From contig OW121740.1 in assembly GCA_933228675.1 (NCBI GenBank), positions 39,105,492-39,169,491 of the forward strand: a DNA stretch of 64,000 nucleotides, given 5' to 3'. Numbering within the stretch: the stretch's first letter is position 1; the number at the start of each line of letters is the position of its first letter. This DNA is from Stomorhina lunata (Eukaryota; Arthropoda; Insecta; Diptera; Rhiniidae). Below, piece after piece: positions 59,265 through 64,000 of this stretch. Below the pieces are notes generated by a model. It saw only the letters and a program-made list of their open reading frames with translations. It was not told the DNA's origin and did no database searches. The translations under genes were made by a program, and so were the position numbers.

Positions 59265-60178
59265 GTATTTCTTAGTCTATATCTTAGTCTATTTCAAACC
59301 ATATGTTTAAGTCTATATCTTATCCAATGTCTTAGTCTTTCAATAAGCATATGTTTTAGTCTATGTCTTAGTCTATGTCTATGTTTTCGTCTATGTCTTA
59401 GTCTATGTCTATGTTTTCGTCTATGTCTTAGTCTATGTCTTAGCCTATGCCTTAGTCTATGTCTTAGTCTATGTCTAAGCCTATGTCTTAGTCTATGTCT
59501 TAGTCTATGTCATAGTCTATGTCTTAGTCTATGTCTTAGTCTATGTCTTAGAATATGTCTTAGTCTTTGTCTATGTCTTAGAATATGTCTTAGTCTTTGT
59601 CTATGTCTTAGTCTATGTCTTAGTCTATATCTTAGTCTATGTCTTAGTCTATATCTTAGTCTATGTCTTAGTCTATGTCTTAGTCTATGTCTTAGTCTAT
59701 GTCTTAGTCTATGTCTTAGTCTATGTCTTAGTCTATGTTTTAGTCTATATCTTAGTCTATGTCTTAGTCTATGCCTTAGTCTATGTCTAAGTCTATATCT
59801 TAGTCTATGTCTTAGTCTATGTCTTAGTCTATGTCTAAGTCTATATCTTGGTCTATATCTTAGTCTATGTCTTAGTCTATGTCTTAGTCTATGTCTTAGT
59901 CTATGTCTTAGTCTATGTCTTAGTCTATGTCTAAGTCTATATCTTGGTCTATATCTTAGTCTATGCCTTAGTCTATGTCTTAGTCTATGTCTTAGTCTAT
60001 TTATTAGTTTATGTCTGAGTCTATGTCTTAGTCCATGTCTTAGTCTATATCTCAGTCTATGTTTTAGTCTATGTCTTAGTCTATGTCTTAGTCTATGTCT
60101 TAGTCTATGTATTAGTTTATGTCTTAGTCCATGTCTTAGTCTATATCTTGGTCTATGTTTTAGTTTATGTCTAAGTTC
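59265..60178 (+). repeat. 12-bp satellite block 6 (about 76 units, more diverged)
   Basis: Units GTCTATGTCTTA with many variants (GTCTATATCTTA, GTCTATGTCTAA) and several short higher-order duplications, for example 'gtctatgttttcgtctatg' twice at 59365-59425 and 'gaatatgtcttagtctttg' twice at 59550-59600. Looks older than block 5. Confidence 0.9.
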
Positions 60179-61070
60179 TTATTTTTATCTTTTTTCTGGC
60201 TTGTGTCTTAGTCTTCAATTTATTTCCAAACTATTTCGTTCTGCCCCATTGTGCTCTGTTATTTCTTCTTTTCAGTTCTTTATGTAAATTTCAAGAAAAT
60301 TTTACTTTTTTGCTAAAAAATTCTTATTTAAAAATTCAATAAATTTTTCTTCCACAGACGGCGTCACAGCATAAATATACACTCCGAAAAAAAAACTTCT
60401 AATCCTGTAATCAAAAGTCTTGATTTCTTAAAATAAGAAAAAGCCCCAAAAACTTTTCTAAGGAAACAACTTTTTTATTTAAAGGCAAATCTTGAAGAAA
60501 AATTAAATTCTAAGAAACTAATTCCTAAAATTTACACAAACAAGAAGTAAAATAACACCAGAAAAAAAGAAAAGTTTGTCATCATAAATTACAAACTGTG
60601 GAGACGTCGACGAAAACGGCAATGGCAACGCAAGGTGGCAATAATCACTTTAGAAAAACAGAAAACAAAAAATTATGAAAAAATCACTTTAAAATAAACA
60701 TTTTAAGGGTGTTTTGGAGATGATAAAGGCAGAAGTGGATGGTTACACAGAAAAACAAAAATTCCCCATCGGTAGCGACAACAACAACAAAGCAGTGATA
60801 CTTTTTAAGGAAAGGGAAGGAAAAGTTTTTCGCACAAACATAAATGACATAACGTAAATGATGGTTATATTAAATGAAGATTTATTTATTTAACACATAC
60901 ATACACACACACAGTGATGTGTGTTTAATAGGATTTGACATTTTTCCTACTTAATTAGTATTTAATTAGTTACATTTATACATTCTTAAAAGTAAATGTA
61001 GAACTTTTATATAACGTTGGAAATGTTTTTTTAGATAATTTGAAATGTTTTAGGGGAAAGAAAAAAAAAA
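60179..61070. other. Intergenic DNA, no gene seen
   Basis: A short CA microsatellite lies at about 60900-60915. Nothing else recognised. Confidence 0.5.
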
Positions 61071-61074
61071 TACA

Positions 61075-61240
61075 AATAAAAAGTCAGTTTCGTCATAGAT
61101 CCATATATCCTGATATACTCATTGCGACAATTCTATTTACACGCTCAACAAATGTTGCATGGATTCGCTTGTCCATAATAGGCCACCAAACCAGTGAGCC
61201 ATATGCAAGCATTGGTCTTACAATGGCTTTGTAGTTGTAA
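61075..61240 (-). pseudogene. LINE RT C-terminal fragment, inverted
   Basis: The minus strand gives 'YKAIVRPMLAYGSLVWWPIM' and 'ATFVERVNRIVAMSISGYM', a conserved stretch between RT and RNase H in I/R1/LOA-type LINEs. It normally lies immediately before the sequence found in forward orientation at 61319, which suggests 5' inversion of one insertion. Confidence 0.7.
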
Positions 61241-62645
61241 CCAGTAAATCAATCGAGGTTTCAGGCCCCAAGTTTTACCTGGGCTTCAAGAAATACGCTT
61301 TCAAAGCCACTCTTCGCTATGCTTGACTGGCTTCCTGCAGAGCTAACGGCTCAATTCGGAGTTTTAAACTCAGCAATTAGGTTTAGTACTACTGGAGACT
61401 GGTCCACTTCATATAGTCTATGTTTTAGAATATGTCTTAGTCTATGTCTTAGTCTATGTCTTAGTCTATGTCTTAGTCTATGTCTTAGTCTATGTCTTTG
61501 ACTATGTTTTAGTCTATGTCTTAGTCTATGTCTTAGTCTATGTCTTAGTCTATGCCTTAGTCAATGTCTTAGTCTATATCTTAGTATATGTCTTGGTCTA
61601 TGTCTTAGTATATGTCTTAGTCTATGTCTTAGTCTATGTCTTAGTCTATGCCTTAGTCTATGTCTTAGTCTATGTCTTAGTCTATGTCTTAGTCTATGTC
61701 TTAGTTTATGTCTTAGTCTATGCCACTACACCATTTTGGATAAACTTACTAACTTTCCAGATAATATCGATTACTGCATTCCCACACCACTCTTCGATCG
61801 CATCTTCTCTGCAGATATCTCTGGGGTTCAAATCAATTCTACAGACCCAGGAGTTTTAAATGGAGTGGATAGGGGCTTCTTCATCCCACCATTGGGGAAG
61901 AAAATCAATTTTAAACTCCCAAGACTCTGCTGTACTCTTCAGACTAAAATCTCAGCTATCTATAGGGTGAATAAATGGCTTATGTTCCACCGAATATATT
62001 ACAGCGATATTCGTTTTTGTACAGATAGTCTTGCCAACATTCTTATTATTGGTCTATACGACATCTGTTCTTACTTGTGAATGCCGGGCATCCTTAAACT
62101 AGATAGAGAAATATTCAAATATTGAACTCTTCTGGGTACTTAGTCACGCAATAATGTTACCTGGTACTAACATCATTGCGGATAATCTACAGGTATACCG
62201 TTATTAGCCTGCAAATTGCTCATCAAGCAGTTTCTTTTTAGGTCTGCGGAGACTAACTGGTCAACAGAAACAACCTGCTCAGTCTCTAGACTATCCTGAC
62301 CAACTTAGTTCTGCAGTCTTGATCACCCTTCCGCGCCATAAACTACGCACCCTTATATCTGTACTCACAGGCCACTGCTTAATAGGGTTACATGCTAGAA
62401 GACTTATTCATCAAAGCAATGACTACTTTATAAGTTGTCATTACGTTGAGGTGGATAAAACTGTCACTCATCTATTCTGTCACTGCCCATTCCTTGCAGA
62501 CATTAGGGCTCATCATCTAGGCTTCCCGTTTCTGCGAGTTCTATCAAAAAACTCGAACACTACCATTGATAAAATAGGCTAATTCATTGTTACATCTGGT
62601 ATTATAGTAGTTCATAATTTATTTTTTCTCTCCCCTACAGGTAAC
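61241..62645 (+). pseudogene. LINE C-terminal region with RNase H, interrupted by satellite
   Basis: Forward pieces: 'LDWLPAELTAQFGVLNSAIR' and 'FSTTGDWSTS', then 12-bp satellite (61413-61729), then 'ILDKLTNFPDNIDYCIPTPL' and 'FDRIFSADISG', 'VDRGFFIPPLGKK', RNase H-like 'FCTDSLANI', 'STETTCSVSR' and the terminal zinc-knuckle-like region 'LRTLISVLTGHCLIGLHARR' with 'HLFCHCPFLADI'. This C-terminus is typical of RNase H-bearing LINEs of the I/R1/Jockey assemblage. Frameshifts and stops separate the pieces. Same family as 32340-33990. Confidence 0.8.
61413..61729 (+). repeat. 12-bp satellite block 7, inside a LINE reading frame
   Basis: About 26 units of GTCTATGTCTTA between LINE 'tccacttcatat' and 'ccactacaccattttgg'. 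Removing the array leaves TATG shared at both junctions, which restores a plausible frame (Ser-Tyr-Gly-His). Confidence 0.9.
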
Positions 62646-62687
62646 ACAAAAGAACTACTTTCTTGGACGCTGTTAAACCTAACCTAT

Positions 62688-63060
62688 CTCCGCAAGGGTA
62701 TTTTGAAATTTACCCCTTACTAGAAGAACCGGATCATCGGCGTATGTAACCACACGAATTCCAATATTGGTTAGTTCAAGTAAAATTTCATTAAGTGTAA
62801 GGATCCATAAATTTGGTAAAATAATTCCTCGTTGAGGCGTTCTTCTGGTGGCAACAGCTTCCAGAACAGATCCACCTAATTTTCATTGAAACTGGCGTTG
62901 TGTTAGAATTTTCACAATCCACTTGTTTATCATACTATTATTTCCGCTGGCGTAAAGAGTTTTCTTGATAGCCTCCGACTTCATGTTGTTCAAGGTACTT
63001 TCTATTTTAAAGATACAGATTGCCCTATTTTTGTAGTGAAACTATGAAGTGCCGTTTTAA
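62688..63060 (-). pseudogene. LINE reverse-transcriptase core fragment
   Basis: The minus strand reads 'LNNMKSEAIKKTLYASGNNS', 'INKWIVKILTQRQF', 'VLEAVATRRTPQRGIILPNL', 'WILTLNEILLELTNIGIRVV' and 'TYADDPVLLVRGKF'. TPQ-G and YADD are RT blocks 4 and 5; R replaces the usual G in TPQGG. It lies tail-to-tail with the LINE fragment at 61241-62645. It is truncated on both sides. Confidence 0.85.
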
Positions 63061-63254
63061 CTTATTTGACCTTTATATACGAATGCAGATCTTTTGAGAA
63101 ACTTCACAGATTTGCTGGTGTATAGGTCAAGCATTACTTTTCACCAAAAAATCATGGTATATTCGAAGGTAGCTGTATAAAACGTATGTGTTTTATGTTA
63201 AACACTCAGTATTAAAAACTCAAGGCCCGTAAGCTCAATTGTAATTGAAAACAG

Positions 63255-63497
63255 ATGCGGTGTAGAGTTCATCTACTTAAGAATCCTTTTTTTATTATGT
63301 TATCTATGATCTGCAGTGACCCAAGACGCCATCATGTAAAGCAACCCCATAACACGACGCTCCCTCCGCCTTTCTTCAGTTTTCTTAATATGGTTTCTTT
63401 GAAGACTTTCTTCCGGGCGCCGCCAGCAATATTTTTTACCGTCAAATTAAAAAGGTTGAATTTTGATTCGTCTGACCAGGTCATACGTTTCCAGTCA
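63255..63497 (-). pseudogene. Tc1-like transposase fragment 1
   Basis: The minus strand reads 'WKRMTWSDESKFNLFNLTVK' (first catalytic Asp in SDES), 'VFKETILRKLKKGGGSVVLW' and 'GCFT', then a stop. GGGSV-(V/M)-WGCF is the standard central Tc1 motif. Second and third catalytic regions are missing. Confidence 0.8.
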
Positions 63498-63850
63498 TCT
63501 AATGTTCAATTCCTGTGTTTTCTGGCAAACTATAATCGTACCTTAAAATTTTTTTATCGACAATTCGTAGATGTTCTATGGGGTTCAAATCTGGGCTCTG
63601 GGGAGTATGAGGCACCACTTTCTTAATGTTGTAGAGCAGCCATTCTCGCACAACCATGGAAGTGTGCTTTAGGTCTTTATCATACATGAAACGGTAGTCG
63701 CTTTGCTTTTAAATTTTCCATCACCGAGCCATCACCGTGTTTCAGTGTTGCTTTTAGATGCTTTAACTGTATCTTCTCTTCGTCACACAAAACGTCTTCC
63801 ATCCAAACCCAAAAATATTAAACTTACTTTCATCAGTAAAAATAACTGTT
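63498..63850 (-). pseudogene. Tc1-like transposase fragment 2
   Basis: Pieces: 'FWRTVIFTDESKFNIFG', 'LKATLKHGDGSVM' (frameshifted), then after a deletion 'DKDLKHTSMVVREWLLYN' and 'PQSPDLNPIEHL'. KHTS and SPDLNPIE are the second and third catalytic regions of Tc1 elements (DD34E class). In this reading direction it precedes fragment 1. Confidence 0.8.
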
Positions 63851-63931
63851 CTCCAGAAGTCGTCAGGCTTATCTACCTACATATTTTTTGGCATAATCTA
63901 AACTCTGTTTTATATTCTTTTTTGATATTAA

Positions 63932-64000
63932 GACCCCCATGTAAGCCATGTAATCAAAGTAAAGGCCGCAATTCTAAAGATAATTTGATGAAATTTGGCA
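63932..64000 (+). mobile_element. Family B Helitron-like element, cut by window edge
   Basis: 'gacccccatgtaa' and 'gccgcaattctaaagataat' match internal family B text in plus orientation. The TATACCC start and GTCY tract are absent, so this copy is 5'-truncated; it continues beyond the window. Confidence 0.75.

Noticed and set aside
1..64000. CRISPR array or bacterial operon features
   Set aside because: The tandem arrays have no spacers, and base composition, LINEs, SINEs and mariners indicate an animal nuclear genome.

Overview
The window looks like repeat-rich, gene-poor DNA from a higher fly (Diptera: Brachycera; a calliphorid, sarcophagid or muscid blow-fly type genome is my best guess). 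The basis is the very high A+T content, many (GTCY)n-bearing interspersed elements that begin TATACCC and end ..TTACTTG like the Drosophila mini-me/DINE-1 (Helitron-like) group, and several decayed insect-type LINEs and mariner/Tc1 transposons. I find no convincing intact host protein-coding gene; every recognisable coding piece is a broken transposable-element gene.

Layout. 1-6.8 kb: a decayed Helitron-like remnant, a 2.5-kb AT-rich array of a 32-bp palindromic unit arranged as a large inverted repeat, then a four-copy ~189-bp tandem repeat. 6.8-10.4 kb: Helitron-like element of family A with an internal 1-kb duplication. 10.4-12.9 kb: an element with hAT hallmarks (perfect 12-bp terminal inverted repeats and a perfect 8-bp target duplication) holding a LINE fragment and an AT-rich array. 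12.9-20.4 kb: nested LINE pseudogenes on the minus strand (an RTE-like endonuclease/reverse transcriptase split by a second LINE), two tRNA-derived SINEs with target duplications, and a 131-bp foldback inserted in the endonuclease. 20.6-22.1 kb: two juxtaposed tandem repeats. 22.7-29.5 kb: more Helitron-like elements of families A, B and C, some nested. 30.9-35.1 kb: tRNA-like segments, a LINE with ORF1 fused to RNase H, and a small MITE in a tandem repeat. 35.2-39.2 kb: a mariner relic split by two Helitron-like insertions. 40.2-42.7 kb: a foldback element and a second mariner relic sharing the same internal deletion. 46.8-61.7 kb: a 12-bp satellite (GTCTATGTCTTA) in at least four separate sites and both orientations, including one array inside a LINE and one next to a mariner that landed in the satellite. 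62.7-64 kb: RT and Tc1 fragments and the start of another family B element.

These parts do not form a pathway. Their nesting gives a relative chronology of mobile-element and satellite activity. The most unusual features are the inverted satellite arrays, the satellite grown inside a LINE reading frame, and the mariner deletion derivatives. Family names are assigned by recognised motifs only; no database search was possible.
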